From Macrocystis pyrifera (Eukaryota; Sar; Phaeophyceae; Laminariales; Laminariaceae): a stretch of DNA of 64,000 nucleotides. The DNA is taken from contig JASSKH010000020.1 of NCBI GenBank assembly GCA_031763025.1, positions 10,786,528 to 10,850,527 of the forward strand, given 5' to 3'. Position 1 is the stretch's first letter; every line of letters begins with the position of its first letter. The translations under genes and the position numbers were made by a program. The notes below the pieces were generated by a model. The model did not search any database, was not told where the DNA came from, and was given only the letters and a program-made list of their open reading frames with translations. Shown piece by piece: positions 32,770 through 46,200 of the stretch.

Positions 32770-35700
32770 AAAATAGTGGGTAGCAGAGGGAAGAGATAAA
32801 GAGATTTAGTACAAGGGACGTGCGAGTATGTCATCAGGGCCATCAACATCACGGGCTTTTGGCGGCTCCGTTGATATCACCGAACTTGAGCCCTTGATGG
32901 AGTCGAGCACCGCTACGAAGGATACTTCGCTCCCTGCCTTGAAACACAACGTGCGCTTGGGCAGATTGTGCAACGAGAAGCGGGCTAGAAACACACCAAC
33001 TCTCCTGATGCAGCACTCACGATTAGCACCACGTCGTGCATATGTTTGCACTCCTCGTTCATGCATAGACAATTTTCCGTCTCCAGCTCTCATGTGTGAG
33101 CTAGATGAACAGGAGCTCTAGTCTACCTATACGTGTTTTACTTCATCCTTCTACGAGAAAAGAGTGCTTTGTGATTTCTTTCTAGCGAAGCGGGCATTAA
33201 CTTCATCTGCATGCTACTATTTATAACATTCTTCGCTTTCAAGCGATTACGTGTCTATGACTCGCCCTTGGCGCAGTCACTTTGGCAGTTTTGCTTTGCC
33301 GACTGAGACGAAAATGGAGTGAATCAAGGATATATTCCTGTCTCTGACGGTGCCCCCTTGCCAGCCTGGGGGGCGTACAGCAGCAAGAACGGCGTTGCCG
33401 CCATGTCGGATATGCTGATACACCGGACACTAACCGCAGCCAGTAAACCATCTAGCGGGAGGTACCGCCGTCATCGCGCCCCAGTATCTAAACGACGGAA
33501 CTCTTTAAGCACCACTGGCAACACACATTTTGACGAGGAATGGATGCAGACGTGTTCCCGGGCAGCCCCGCGCCGGTTCCAACAAGTTGACGTATGCGGT
33601 AGTTCCTGCAACGCGACCCCCCCAACACGGAGAACCGGATAAACACATACTCCGTATGATGAGAGCTACAGAGAGGGAATGCAGAGCGAGCGGAAGAGAC
33701 CTTGAGCACGATGGACCGTGCTTATTGTCATCGGCAGGTACCACGGACTCTGCGGACGGGTCAATATTTTGTTTTAGGTTCGGATTGTCAGAATCCTCCT
33801 GTCTTCTCAACTATCGCGCGGATAACGAGTTATGTCCTGGATCATGATGTGTACTGTAAAATGTGTGCTTGCCTCCGACGATGCTTCTGGCGAGACACCC
33901 TCGTCAACCGGAGGGGGGGGAGGGCATGTCTTGCGGCTTCGCCGTTTCAGAGTAGCAAGCTACACTATTATATCGGATTCAGCCGGAGCCTGAACATTGC
34001 CCTGATTGCGCCATCAGCGATTACCTAGCCCTAGGAATTCTTATTCACTAATGTTTTGGTATAATCGGCGAAGGGCGCTCCGCGCGGAGACGATGCAATA
34101 CGAGCTTTGAATTGGTTCAAGCTATTCGTCATATATCGCCTCCATGTCGGCGCTACAGTACCACCCATTTCCATTCACAGTCGGTCACAGTTCGTCTTTG
34201 TCTATAGTGTACCAGGTATCTCTCTTCCTGTGTACCAGGTAATACATTGGCTCTTTCGCGCAGCGATTCTCTTCTGGTGATTTCCTGGTGTTCTCTTGGC
34301 GTTCTTTGTCTAGTTCCCATATTTTTCTATTTTCCCTCTTTTCTGTTTAGATTTAATCTCCTTTATCCTCATTTTTCTTCTGTTCTGGTTTGGTCTGTTT
34401 GTGGTGAGAAATTTCGTATCCAGCACGTTTGACATTTTATCTGCACAAATCTCCTTCACGTTGCTACCAGACAAGTATTTTATCTGCTCCGTAGGGTTGT
34501 GGCCACGTGTCTTGTACTGTATTACGTTTCACAGCAGCAGTTATACAACTACTGTACAGTGAAAAATGTACCGTCAGCATCCCCAGTGTCTCGCTAGTAT
34601 CAGTACACCCCAATGTCTCAGAGTATGTTATACCGAGGGTGCTGAACTGTAGGAACAAATCCTCCGGTACCTCATAGCAGCGCTGTGCCCTTAGTACTGC
34701 CGTACTGCTGTGACGAGCTTTGAAATGCGCGGCCGGGCAACCCATTTGTAAATGCACCTCAAAGTCGGCGTCTAGTGTAAGATTATTCGCCGTCTTGCAG
34801 AAGGGTCAAATCTGGGTTTTGTTATTACCGACAGAATACTCATGGCTCCCCACCGGCGTAGACTAGTGACAAGTGCTAAACGCAGCAGGAGTAGGGGAAG
34901 AAGTGTGTTCATTCGATCGCGTATTGTCGGCCGCACTTACATGAGTGGACGAGGACAGCAAATATTACATGAGCGGATGACACGATTGCTGTGCTGACAC
35001 GTGTGGGTTATGAGTTGGGTAAAGCCTCGACAAACGTCGATGTGCACAATAGTAGTAGTAGTAGTAGTGGTCGTCGTAGTAGTAAAGGTGGGAATGATTC
35101 AAAAAAGGTGAATGAAGCCTCTGAACGAAAACAAAACAAAAACATGCACAGGGGGTGAGGTGGGCGCAATGGTAGACGCATGTGTGAACTTCTTGTTCAG
35201 AAGCCTGTGTGAAGCGAAAATAATGCGAGTTGAGCTTGGGAGCGAAAATACGACAACAATAAAACAACGTGTACGGTACTACTGCTGTACAACAGTAAGG
35301 TGCATACGACGCCAAGGAAGGCGTACTATGCTAGCAGGGTGTAGACACAGGCTATGAAGGGCACGGAGGCAGACTCAGGTATCTGTCGTCGAGTATAGGC
35401 GCGCGTAGGCGTTTAATGAAATGTGCAAACAACTCGAAAAAATAGGAAGGGGTCTGCAAACGGGATCCGTATTCCCAAGCTCCAGAACATTGATGCAATC
35501 AAACTATAACCAAGAGCTATTTAGCCCCTTTTTGCTCATTTCGCGCCGAACAATACTGCTTCTCACGGGAAGGTAGTTTCCTGTCCGCGTTTTTTTCCGG
35601 GCGAGTTAGCTTACTAGTAGCAGTTCAAATGTCCCCCTGGAGACCATCAAACCTTTGATGAAAGCCGTGTTTTCATTGGCGAAGAAGCGCTCCCGCGCGT

Positions 35701-36780
35701 TAAATTAAATAGTGGGCGTTTCTGCGAGTTTTCTGTGCTCCTGGCCTACAACGTCGAGTTCACGAAAACACGTCGTCATCAGTTTCTGGTAGCCTACGGC
35801 TTGCGCGCCCGACACCCTCAGACGCCCTATTATCAGGAGCTCGCCTCGATTTCGCGGATTATGGTTTCTTGTGAGGCGCTGCATTTTAGCTGTAGGCAAG
35901 TAAAATGCAAACGTTCGTCAGTTTTTTATGCTTCTTCTCGTTTCACGTGCCCCAAACATCGCACAACTTTCAACCGCTGTAGCACCCCAACGTCGTATGA
36001 CGAGTGTAGGACTCTGTTGAGAAAGCGCGTGTTAGCATTAGGACGTTGACATCCATACGTAAACATTTGATGTGCAACGGCTATATGCACACCGATATTT
36101 ATACCTGGTACGGGTGTACGGTATACGAGTATCATATTTTGAATGCTCGGGTAAAAACAATATGCGGAAATATTGCTAGTCTGTCATACTCGTAGTACGG
36201 TCTATTGTATATCCAATGGATCACCATCAGTAGCGATGCTTAAAACGTTGCTGAACGTTACTCTTATTACATCGTTGTAGAGAACAATACAGGGAATAGT
36301 ACGGGTTACGCCCTTAGCATGGGTGTTGTCCCGAGATTATCAAGTGTCTGCCACGTCCACATATTCACTCCTCTTCATTCCTCTCCTCCACTCCACGCCT
36401 CTCTTATCTTCTTATCTTGATCTCTGAGATCAATCCTCTTGCCATTCTGACCACATACATACGCGCCCATTCCAAATCATCTTTTCCGTCTGCATCACAA
36501 GCGATCTTTGCAGACTTCGGCGCCACCTCTGCCACCTCTCTTTCCAGAAACAGAACCTCGACATATGCATCGTTCTTTCAGCGCGGAAGGTCAATCTGGA
36601 GAGAATCACGAGCTGCTGTGGACGAAAGACCAAAGGCCGGCACACCCGCTCTTTGCCAAAGGCGTCAACCATCCGCCGAAGGCCCAGACCTAGCGTTTTC
36701 AAGACAGCGACTTAAATTTATATTCTGATAAAACGTTCAGGAAACTACTGTATAGCAGTAGAGTCACTCGGAAACTCTGG
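32770..36780. other. No recognised gene; one trinucleotide microsatellite
   Basis: The region upstream of the NRPS-like gene should hold its promoter, but no element is clear. (AGT)n with interruptions occurs at 35,048-35,086. Two TACCAGGTA words are at about 34,209 and 34,230. Remaining frames are short and featureless. Confidence 0.45.
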
Positions 36781-36783
36781 GAT

Positions 36784-36928
36784 GGGGGTGGATAAGATCC
36801 CCCGTGCCTTCTGGAGGTGGATAAGATCCCCCGTGCCTTCTGGAGGTGGATAAGATCCCCCGAGCCTTATGGAGGTGGATAAAATCCCCCGTGCCTTATG
36901 GAGGTGAATAAAATCCCCCATGCCTCAG
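36784..36928 (+). repeat. 29-bp minisatellite, 5 copies
   Basis: Five consecutive 29-base units built on GGAGGTGGATAAGATCCCCC plus GTGCCTTCT, starting at 36,784, 36,813, 36,842, 36,871 and 36,900. Divergence increases toward the right end. Each unit carries a GG(A)GG / CCCCC pairing that can fold on itself. Confidence 0.9.
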
Positions 36929-37399
36929 TTCGCTGCACGGCAGTAGCACGCTGTATCGGTCAATATCACAGGAATAACAGAAAGAGCACGTAGTTGTTCC
37001 GTGCTGCTCGTCCCTGCCGTAAAGACTTTAACCAACCTGGCTACAGGCACTCGTGGCTACTCTGCTATAATTATTATTTTTGCCCTCCGACAATGTGTCG
37101 TACATATTACCTTTGAACTGGAATCGAATATCGTTTACTGTAATACCGCAGTAGAGTAGTAGTAATTTGTCTATGTAATACTTGTAGTCTTCCGACGTTT
37201 TTGCGTTTTTCGAGATTGCAATAGTCGTTGTTGTGACTGCAAAAAAAAACAACTCCTTCGGGCGGGCCGGGTGGACAAATACGACTACCACCTCGGATGG
37301 TCTCACACCACGAATTTAACTCATTATATATGAACACTTGGCACCTGGTATCCGTGATTACTAACAAATAGCCCGTGTGGCCACGAAAGGGTACCTAGC

Positions 37400-37782
37400 T
37401 CTTTAAGGAGCTAGCTCACCGGTGAGCTACGTGAGCTATACAAGTTTTCCTGGCTCGAGCTATAGGAGGGCAGCTCATCTGCACATGTTTTCGAAGCTTG
37501 AGCTATAGAAGATGGCTCATATGCACATATATGTCCAGAGTGAGCTATAGGAGCTACATGAGCTAGCTCATCTACCCCCGAGATGAGCTATATAGGAGCT
37601 ATATGAGCTGCACATGTTCCCCCCGGCTTGAGCTAGAGACGGTAGCTCATCTGGACATGTTTTCGAAGCTTGAGCAATAGGCGGTAGCTCATCTGCACAT
37701 GTTTTCAATGCTTGAGCTATAGGTGATAGCTCATCTGCACATGTTCTCAAAGCTTGAGCTATAGGGGATAGATGAACTACAA
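37400..37782 (-). repeat. Degenerate 45-bp minisatellite with palindromic core
   Basis: Units contain CTTGAGCTATAGG followed by TAGCTCATCTGCACATG. Each unit therefore holds the inverted words GAGCTATAG and TAGCTCA. In 37,568-37,750 three to four units are in phase at 45 bases and the minus strand reads a 15-residue repeat (A.KTCADELPPIAQA). The left part (37,400-37,600) is more rearranged. A lone further unit is at about 38,370-38,408. Confidence 0.8.
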
Positions 37783-38529
37783 CAGTTGTAGTTGATGAGC
37801 TATATATGTGATCTATACAAGTACGCAGAATAGAACGATATCAACACAAACAACCATACCAGGTATATTTTTTGTACGTACCAGGAACATAGTATGTGAT
37901 ATTTTATGAGATCGGATCTGCTTCTTCTGTTGTGAAGATATCAGACGATAGGTCGACCGACACCCAACAGAATTTGATTTTTCGTTATTTGACAACAGCT
38001 ATATACCAGCAGCAGCTGTCAGTTGTCACCATGCACACCACAAGAGGCGCTCGCACAGAACGCAACACCGACACCCCACAGCAACACTCCTATGTAGCAT
38101 GCCCACGACCCGGGGTAGCAGCCCTAGCGGTGCTTCGGCCTTAGACCAGACTGGCGGCGGGCAGCAACCGGATCGATCGATGAATGTGGACCCCATGAAC
38201 AACGTCATCATCAATGCGGAAGAGGACAACGATCAAACCCAGGCCGAACCCATATTATTCCTATACATACGCAGTTGTTCCGGAGGCATTTCAGCTACTT
38301 CTCTTACACGCATGTGTTGCCGAGAAAGAGCTACAATGTGCTGCGTGCGCGAGCTATGAATACGTTTTCCGGGGGTGAGCTATAGGCGATAGCTCATCTG
38401 CACATGGTTCTAGTTTTTTATAGAAGGGATGAAGGGGACTTGCTGTTCTGTTCTCCGGTTTCGGCTCCCATAAGATTCAGCCTCACCCACCAGCTGTGTT
38501 TCTGAAATAAATGGTAGATGTGAGATATT

Positions 38530-39965
38530 TATATATTATACAAGGTTCCCCTCCGGGAGGTGCCTGGGGAGTGGCGCAAGAACGAAATAATGCTCGTATG
38601 AAATCCTGCACACCTGCTTAGCAGTAGGATACCTGCATACACTCATCATTTTAACGTGAAGATCTCACACATATTTGTTAGGACATACTATTACACTGTT
38701 TGCGGAAGTAGTGTGGGGTCATTACTACAATAACATAAAATAGGGTATCGGCAAGTGGATATATTGGTCCTGATGACTGACGGCGATTAAATCAATGTAT
38801 GCGGGGTAAACGTAAATACAAAAAAGTTGCGTGAGGTCGAGGTTGCGCCATATTACTTTGTGACCGGCTGAGTAAGGTACAGCACATACATACTGGTACA
38901 ATGTATATATGTACTACTGTATATATTCCCCCAATATGAATGTTTCTTGGTGCTCAGGGTAACATCAAGCTTTCACAGAAAAATGATCGAGAACAAATGG
39001 TAGTGCGAGTACTGAGACTGGCGGCCAAAATATTGCGAGTACTGAGAAGGCCCAAATACTGAACGTAATGAGAGTATGAGCACCGAGAACACAGGTAAGT
39101 ATGTACCTGCAGTGTAGTATCGAAACACGAAATACTTGGAGTAAAGACAATATGCGCAGTGCAGAGCCTCGAGATACTAATACTAAGAATATTCGCAGTA
39201 CGTTCATATATATTCCCCGCGAATGCATATCTCGAAATACTGCCAGACTCCGTCAAGTACTCGAGTTGTGTCAAGCGAAAGTAGTTTGCTCCAACTCCCA
39301 CTCGTGTGGGACTATCTGGGGTTGTTTTGTGCTGAACGCTGGGCTTGAGAATTGTCGACACGGCGCACAGACGGTTGAAGTATACTTCATACTCGAAGTA
39401 TACTGGGCATATTAAGGGTATTGTGATACTGCGAGTACTGAGTCTCGCACAAGCAGTAGGGACACTAGCAACGGACGAAACACTGCTAGACTAGTATACT
39501 CTGAACTCCGAGAGGTACTTGAAGCACAACAGGGAGTATCCACGATAGCAGCAGTAGCGAACCCCGCATTAGTGAGAGCCCGAACGTATACGCAGGAGTA
39601 TCTGAAGTAGCATCAGAACCTCAAAATACTGCCAGTACTCGTAGTATTTTCTAGTACAAAGCCCCTGAAATACTGCGAGTGTCGAAGTACCTATAACTGC
39701 TTTATTTTCTCGAACATGCTTTGTTTTACTCCCAAGTATTGGGAGTAGCTGTGAAATGTTGAGGTATGAACGCACGCCACACCTAAACGCAGCCGAACTC
39801 AGTACCTTGGGTAAAACCACACCAGTAACTTGTATTATATCATATTTCACGCTCAGAAAAGCATGGTGGATGAACGTACTTGTACGAAAAAAGTCATAAC
39901 AAGTGGAAAACACAACACACAACGTGTGTTATATAATACTAAACGTTCATAAAAGCAAGGTTGAT
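38530..39965. repeat. 1.4-kb dispersed repeat, copy 1
   Basis: It matches 47,010-48,430 in the same orientation: TATACAAGGTTCCCCTCCGG at the left, TCATTTTAACGTGAA, AAAAAGTTGCGTGAGGTCGAGGTTGCG, and, toward the right, AAAGCAAGG.TG.A.GAATG. No coding frame is shared. The interior is crowded with variants of ATACTGCGAGTACTGAG. Confidence 0.8.
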
Positions 39966-40127
39966 GAATGCCAGTAGCTAAAATGAAATGATGTGGGGAA
40001 TGGGAATTGGGAAACGGCGGGCAGAAAAGCGGATGAGGGATAATACTGATTTAAGAAGGATGTTTGGTTTATACAGCAACGAAATCTCCGCTATATTGTC
40101 GGAAGGCAAGCATCACAATAATAATGA

Positions 40128-40395
40128 ATGTACTGAAGACAAAAAGAGCGTGGATGGTGCGAGTCGAAGCTCGGAAACGATTTTTTTTCGAGCGCAGTAT
40201 GAGCAGTGCTCGCACAACGGGCACGTCGTGTTTTTCACGCAATCTAAAACACATTGCACGATCTCCTACACCAGTTACTACTGTAGTAGGTTGTACAGGT
40301 ACGACTGAATATATATACAGCAGTACTGTTGTAAAATGCTACGCGAGGAACGTACGTGTACTGATCCCCTTTCAGATGGCTCTAGGTTCTATTGG
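40128..40395. repeat. Dispersed repeat pair, copy 1 (copy 2 at 53,270-53,548)
   Basis: Shared landmarks in the same orientation are GGTGCGAGTCGAA.CTCGGAAACGA, CACGTCGTGTTTTT.ACGCAATC, TTGCACGATCTCCTACA and GTACGTGTACTGATCCCCTT. The first word resembles a tRNA B-box in reverse. No protein is encoded. Confidence 0.75.
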
Positions 40396-41081
40396 TCACA
40401 ACAGTGGAGGACACAGCAAAATCAGAAGTACTCCTGTAAATTATGTTGCATGAACCCTGCTGTACGAACGATTTGTTGTACAGCAGTGTTGTACAGAGTA
40501 GTACGAACGATGTGTTTTTGTTGTACTCGAGTCGACGAATATATCGATCCGGGGATAACCGGTACCGACCAAAAAAACCCGTTCACACATTGTGGAAGGT
40601 ACTTACGTGCATAGATGGGCCAATGTGCCGATGAACAACAAATATTCCGTGAATTACAGCAGTACCTACCGCTACAGAAGAAGGGGGGGCGCATCTCGCT
40701 ATGAGTGGTTAGTGGTGGGACTCTATTCAACTTCCCACTCAAAAATAATCTATGTATGTATGTGCAGAATGTTGCAGATCCGGGTGATGCTAAGCTGCAT
40801 TACTGTTGCTGTACCTATACGACTGACTGCTGCTGTGAAGATTACCTAGGGCTGGGTCCTGTGGTCCAGGATGCGCGACGTACCATATATATAGATAAAT
40901 ATGATTCACTACTACTTGTAGTACTGGCTGTGTGGGAGCTCAGTGCTGCCAGGACATCTTTGACAACTCAGAACTTGGACCTTGAAACTTTTGCGTTTGT
41001 CCCACGATATTAACGCTATAGTAAAAAAACGGAAACCATCAATGTGTGCGGGCAGAGCGTCGAAAGAAAGTGAAAGAGGCG

Positions 41082-41405
41082 GAGAGAGGGCCACACAGCT
41101 GTGCAGTGTTGCTGTTTTCTTCACATTAAACGTACATTGATTGGTCCGCCTTTTCTCACGCATACCCAGGATTTGCCTTTGAAACATGACCCTCGCACCA
41201 GGCCCAGCCAGAACATACACATTGTACGTATCCTCGTAAGGCAGAGAGAGGGCCACAGAGCTGTGCAGTGTAGTTGTTGTTGTTTTCTCTACATTAAACG
41301 TACATTGATTGGTCCGCCTTTTCTCACGCATACCCAAGATTTGCCTCTGAAACATGACCCATACACCAAGCCCAGCCATAACATGCACATTGTACGTATC
41401 CTGGT
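41082..41405 (+). repeat. 162-bp tandem duplication
   Basis: Two copies begin GAGAGAGGGCCACA at 41,082 and 41,244. They share TTCACATTAAACGTACATTG-type text and end near GTACGTATCCT. The word TTCACATTAAACGT is also found at the outer ends of the 48.45/57.99 kb inverted arms. Confidence 0.85.
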
Positions 41406-42590
41406 AAGGTTATTTGTTTGGTATCTCAGCAAACTCCCAACCAAGACAAACCACATACCAGGTATGGATATGTTATGCATCTGCAGCAACACACTGCGTA
41501 CGTATGCATCTATTCTGCGCACCTCTTTGATTTCCACAACAGCGGTGGCCTGAGGGTTGACGCACGCCTGACGGAGAATGCCGCCGTGAGAAGCTCTTGT
41601 GTGTGTTGTGTCTCCACTTCCATGCCACCCTGCTCTTCCTTCATGGTAGTCATAGATATTATGCAGCAGTACTCGTCGCGCGGTGAGAGGCGGGAGTGCA
41701 GAAGCCGAGACCGTGACCTATTCGTACCGAAGGAAACTAAAAAATACCTGGTAAACGACTATGTCCCACGTATAATACCAACTCCTACATACCTGGTACC
41801 AGGTATGCTCGGAGAAACTCCTGTGAATGCAAACTTCCGGATACATACTCTCAGGTTTAACTCGTCTGTCCAACCTGCTCAGTGCTTGCACGAGCGCGCG
41901 TATTATTTACTATATGCACGCACACGCTACGAAGTTCCGTAGCGGAGCGGCCGCTGGTATGAAAATTGCAAGTTGGACGCTGCCTATCTTTTTCCTCCTA
42001 TCTTTCACGACAGGACGGAGTAACAATATTGGTGGTGTGTAGAGGAAGCGTGACAACGAATCTCAGACCCCTCCTCAGATATCATATAATACGGCGAAAC
42101 GAATCTCAGACCACTCCTCGGACCAGATATAATACCGCGGCAGTTCAGTCAGGTAGGGTTTTTTGTGCGGAGACAGATTGCCTCCTTCCCCCCCGCCCCC
42201 TTCCTACTCTCCCCCTCCGTCCTCCTCTCATCTTACAACGCTTTCATTATTATTTATTGCTTTGCATTTGCCTGGGGTCCCGCGTTGACGGCCATCACTG
42301 ACCGGCTGCGTTCTTCTGGCGGTGTGGGAGCGGCTTCGTCTGCGTCGCCTCCATGGGCCATACCGGGGAACAGCAGGGCCACACCCTCGTACTACGTGCG
42401 TGCGGGCTGGGCGTGGGTTTAGAGGCAATCTGCTCTTTGACCAGGGGCACCTGGTGCTTCTTTCTATGATCACACTAAACACCACAGGTGAGTTGCACAA
42501 CGCTGTAGGCGCCGTCCGCGATAGACAGTATGCTATGTCTCGGTCCTTTGGCGCTGAAAAAACGCCATACCAGGTATGTATGCTTAGTAT

Positions 42591-43154
42591 TGTTACAGCG
42601 GGTGGCGCCAGGGAGGGAGGTTTATAGCGCTGTGACTGTTGTGACCAGCGCTATGGGGAGGATAATACAGCGCGAGACCACTGTCCTGATCAGGGTCACG
42701 CGTCGGGTCTATTCGATAGGCAGAGGGCAAGCTTTGGTTAGCATCCTCTGGGCGGATCTTATAGGGGCAGGGAGGATCCCCGGTGTGGAAACGCCTTCGG
42801 TCTCGGGTACAGAGCCAGTAACGAGGTTCCGGGACCACCCGGTGTTTACAAAACACCACCAAGAGTGAAGAAAGAAAGTCAAAGCCAAGTGATTTGTGAT
42901 ACCTGTCCTATCGACCCCAAGCCCTTTGGGCCCTGCCTTGCCCGTCATACCCGTCATCGTGTCTGTGATGCTTCGTTGAGTGTTCACGCTGACTGCTTGC
43001 ATCTACTGCATTGCATCGATCCACGTTCTGCGTGACCCGATCATTACTGCTTGAAGGCACTTTCTCGAACTCCCAAACAACAGGTGAGCCGGCCTCAGAT
43101 ATCTAACGAGCGCAGGTCCTTTTTGGGGTCTGAGAGCTGTACCCTGCTGTAACA
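42591..43154 (+). repeat. Solo LTR (564 bp) with 4-bp target duplication
   Basis: It begins TGTTACAGCGGG and ends CCCTGCTGTAACA, so the TG...CA ends form a 9-bp inverted repeat. GTAT flanks it on both sides (42,587-42,590 and 43,155-43,158). The same LTR, inverted, is at 62,850-63,405. No coding sequence adjoins it, consistent with recombination between the two LTRs of a lost element. Confidence 0.85.
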
Positions 43155-43713
43155 GTATACCATTACGGAGCACCATATTAAATGGAACCAGCGGATTTAC
43201 TTTTGATTTGTGTCGTTCCAGATTTTTTTGTCTCCGGGCCCATTTTTCCCTTAGTTTTATGGAGGAAATATATCGGCATCTGGACTATTTATCACCGGTA
43301 AAGATTTACGCAGGGATGCTACATAAGCGTGGTGAGGTTCCACGGAAAGCTAAGGACTTCAGCTTTCCAACGATGTAACTTGTAGGCGAAAGTGTGGAGT
43401 TAGTTGGGCATGAGGCAGAGGTAGGCTTAGTGGGCAGTGGAGTCCGTCTTTGGACGCACGCGTGAATCTCAACAACTACCAGGAGTCTCGGTAATTGTTT
43501 TTGTTTGCTCTGCGCCCCGTATTGTAGGGACCCCAGCAATGCCAAATGCGTAGTATCTCTAAGTACATGAGATGCATGTTTTGTTCACAACCGACGGAAA
43601 TAATTATTTATAGTCATGGGCTCTACCGACGGAAACTAAATGGCTTAATTTGTTCAGAGGCAGAGAGAAGAGAAGAACAACCATACTCGCCCCGTGCCCC
43701 CTCCTAGCGTCTC
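43155..43713. other. No recognised gene
   Basis: Short frames only; nothing family-like is seen on either strand. Confidence 0.45.
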
Positions 43714-45026
43714 GTGATAGGTGCACAAGTAGAGCACGGCACTGCTCGCTGCCGATTGATAGGCCTAGAGGCTAGGCCTACTGTTGTGGTTTCGCCGGTG
43801 GTGCCGTCGCCTTCTCCGGACAGGCTTGCGGGCACGCCGCCGGCTCGGCTACGTCCCGGCGGGGCAGGAGCCAACAGCGCGCCGCCGATTGCACTCGGCC
43901 ACGCGGCCCGCGACGGGCCGGGTGGGCTTGAGGCCGGCGCGGACGTTCGAGGGGGACGGCAGCGCCAGCAACCCGCTTACGCCTTGGGCCAACAACTCAA
44001 CCAGATTATGACCACCCGCGCAATGGCATCGTGGGCCAGCCCCACGACTCGGCTATGGCAGATCATCTGCGGTGGCCGCCTGGCGTCAATGCAGAAGGCG
44101 ACCGTGTAGGGGTACGTGGGAGCCACGGTCAACATTTCGGCCGGTGTCCATGGCATGTTGGAGCGTTGGACGACCTAGACTTTCTGGCCTTCACACCGCG
44201 CGGGGGGCAGGCATCAACCGTCCACTGGCACGACACCTGAGCATTTTGGGGTACGCGATCGTTACGATCGCGTCCCGCGAGCTCCCAAAAAAGTAAAATG
44301 ACGCGGATCTCAATGTGACGCGCGCTCGCTTGGAGGCGCTCGAACGAGCCTTCAGCGCGGGGGACACGATCCTCAACGACCACGTTATGGAGCACTCTGC
44401 GGTCGCCGATCGCCCGGCAAACAAAACCAGGCAGGCGGCTCTGGTCGCCCAAGACCTGGCGACCTTCACGCTCGACCTGCGCGGTGTCCCCGACTTCTGC
44501 GGCCACGCTTGGGCCTAACCCCCGCCGGCGGAGTCCCTTTCCTGCCATTCCGGGGCCGCATTGGCCTCGCCTTTCCGGCTGCGTCGCCCTCAGCGGCCTT
44601 GTCAACGCCGAAGTCCAGCAACCTCGCCTTTCTCCATCCCGGCGGCCGGGGCCGGGGGTGGTAAAAACCCGGCAGGGGGGAGAAGTCCGGCATGTGCCGC
44701 TTCAGGGACACCTGCGTGTTCTCCCACGTTGGTCCCACTCGCAGGCGGGCAGCGGCAACAAGCGCAAGGCGGCTACCGGCGGGGGGGGTCGGCCGATAGC
44801 GGCGTCGCAGCCAGCGGCGCTGTATCCGGGGAACCCTGGCCAAGAGGGACAAGGGCAAGGGCAGGCGGGGGCTGGGGGTGGCGGTGCAATTGACGGAGCA
44901 GCAGCGGCGGCAGTGGCAGCGGAGGCGGGGCGTCGAGTGGGGGGGGCTTCACTCGGTCGGCGGCTGCCAAGGCTGACAAATAGGGGGACGGGCCTCGCCC
45001 CTCAGTGGGGACGAGGCCGATCGTAG
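43714..45026 (+). pseudogene. GC-rich upstream part of the tyrosine-recombinase element
   Basis: This stretch is markedly GC-richer than its surroundings and holds overlapping plus-strand frames. One (about 44,300-44,517) reads an amphipathic helical segment, TRARLEALERAFSAGDTIL. Another (44,484-45,026) is Gly/Ala/Gln-rich. The position directly before the recombinase and the similar base composition suggest the same element, perhaps a Gag-like product, but no motif proves it. No reverse transcriptase is visible, which leaves DIRS-like versus Crypton-like open. Confidence 0.3.
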
Positions 45027-46200
45027 GGCGCATGGAAACAGGAACGCGAGTTGCGCAGCTAGTATATCCGGGGCCGGCGTCCGCTGGGAGCCCAGGTCTT
45101 GGGGCGAGCGGGTGTCGCGCTATGCTCAGTAGCGCTGGTAGCCAGCTCATCCGCCAGTCGGTTGCGCCGTCATCTCACCGAGCTTACGCGTCAGGTTTCG
45201 GTCTCGAATTGTTTATTTTTTTTGGGTGTTAATAGAGGTGGCTGCGTATTTCGACACGCCAGCCTCCACTACGGATAAGATTCAGGCGTTGGTTAAGTTC
45301 GTAGCATGGTGTGCGTTGGAGGGCAACCAAGCCGGTACTGTTGCCAGTAAACTATCAGCTGTGTTCCACCGAGTAAGCTTACAAGTTGAGTTTCCAATGT
45401 CGTCGCCGCTTGCTAAACGTGCATTGCAAGGGGGGCACGGTCGCACATTGCCGCCGGTCCCTCATGCAAAGAATCAGTCGCCCTATTTCGTGGGGCACGT
45501 TGTTGGGAGGACAGGGCCGGTCCGTTTTGTGTGGCCCGGGTGGTCGAGTTCTTTGGCTGTCGTTGGCATTGGGCTATTTGTATATTTTTTTCGTGGCGAA
45601 GTCTGACGAAATATTCGCTTATTCGTCCGGAGTTGTACACCCCGTGCATTGCTTGACGAGGGGTGACGTAGCGTTATTCGCGGGGGAGCGGCGGTTGACC
45701 TCGTTGCAGTAGCATCAGGCCACCAGCATCAGCGTCCTGTTTCGGGGCCATCAAGGGTCCAGGCTCAGCAAAGGTCGTGTGTCGTGCGCACACGCGACGA
45801 CGCCTTCGGGGCGTGTTCCGGGGTAGGAGCAGGCGGCGGTGCCGTCGCTCTCATGGTGGAGTTGTTGTCGGGATATCCGACGCTGCCAGAAAGCGCCCCC
45901 CTGTCGTCGTATCGGTACGGTAAGGAGGTCAAGTTGGGAGGTACACGCAGGCCCTCGGGGCACTTCGCGAAGTGGTACCGGAAGCAGGAGACGGTGCCAG
46001 CGAAGTCGGCCTCCGTTCATTAGGTATTGCGCAACCAATACGCTGGCGGCCAGGGAGATGTGCCGTAGAGGGCGATCTGAGAGATGGTAGATGGAAGCTT
46101 CAAAGTTTCCTACACGTACATTCGCAATAACCCAGAGGACGCGGGTATTGTACTCGTAAACTACCAGAGACGGGAAGATAAGGCAGAGGCATCCAGGCCA
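45027..46200 (+). pseudogene. Tyrosine recombinase (DIRS/Crypton type), multiply broken
   Basis: Pieces in three frames follow the order of this family. The SAM-like core-binding domain contains SSHRAYASGF, then FDTPASTTDKIQALVKFVAW and VASKLSAVFHRV. The catalytic domain starts near SDEIFAYSSGVVHPVHCLTRGD and continues with LPESAPLSSYRYGKEV. A degraded H-x-x-R box lies near 46,013-46,060 (frame traces LRSLG and ATNTLAAREM). The catalytic-Tyr region reads YTYIRNNPEDAG (about 46,110-46,145). At least five frame changes or stops occur, one at T8 (45,215-45,223), one at T7 (45,585-45,591) and a TAG after RRLTSLQ. Such enzymes insert circular DNA by strand exchange. The identification is firm; function is lost as written. 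Confidence 0.75.

Noticed and set aside
36784..37782. Regularly spaced repeats resembling a CRISPR array
   Set aside because: Units are directly adjacent with no unique spacers, there are no cas genes and the genome is eukaryotic.
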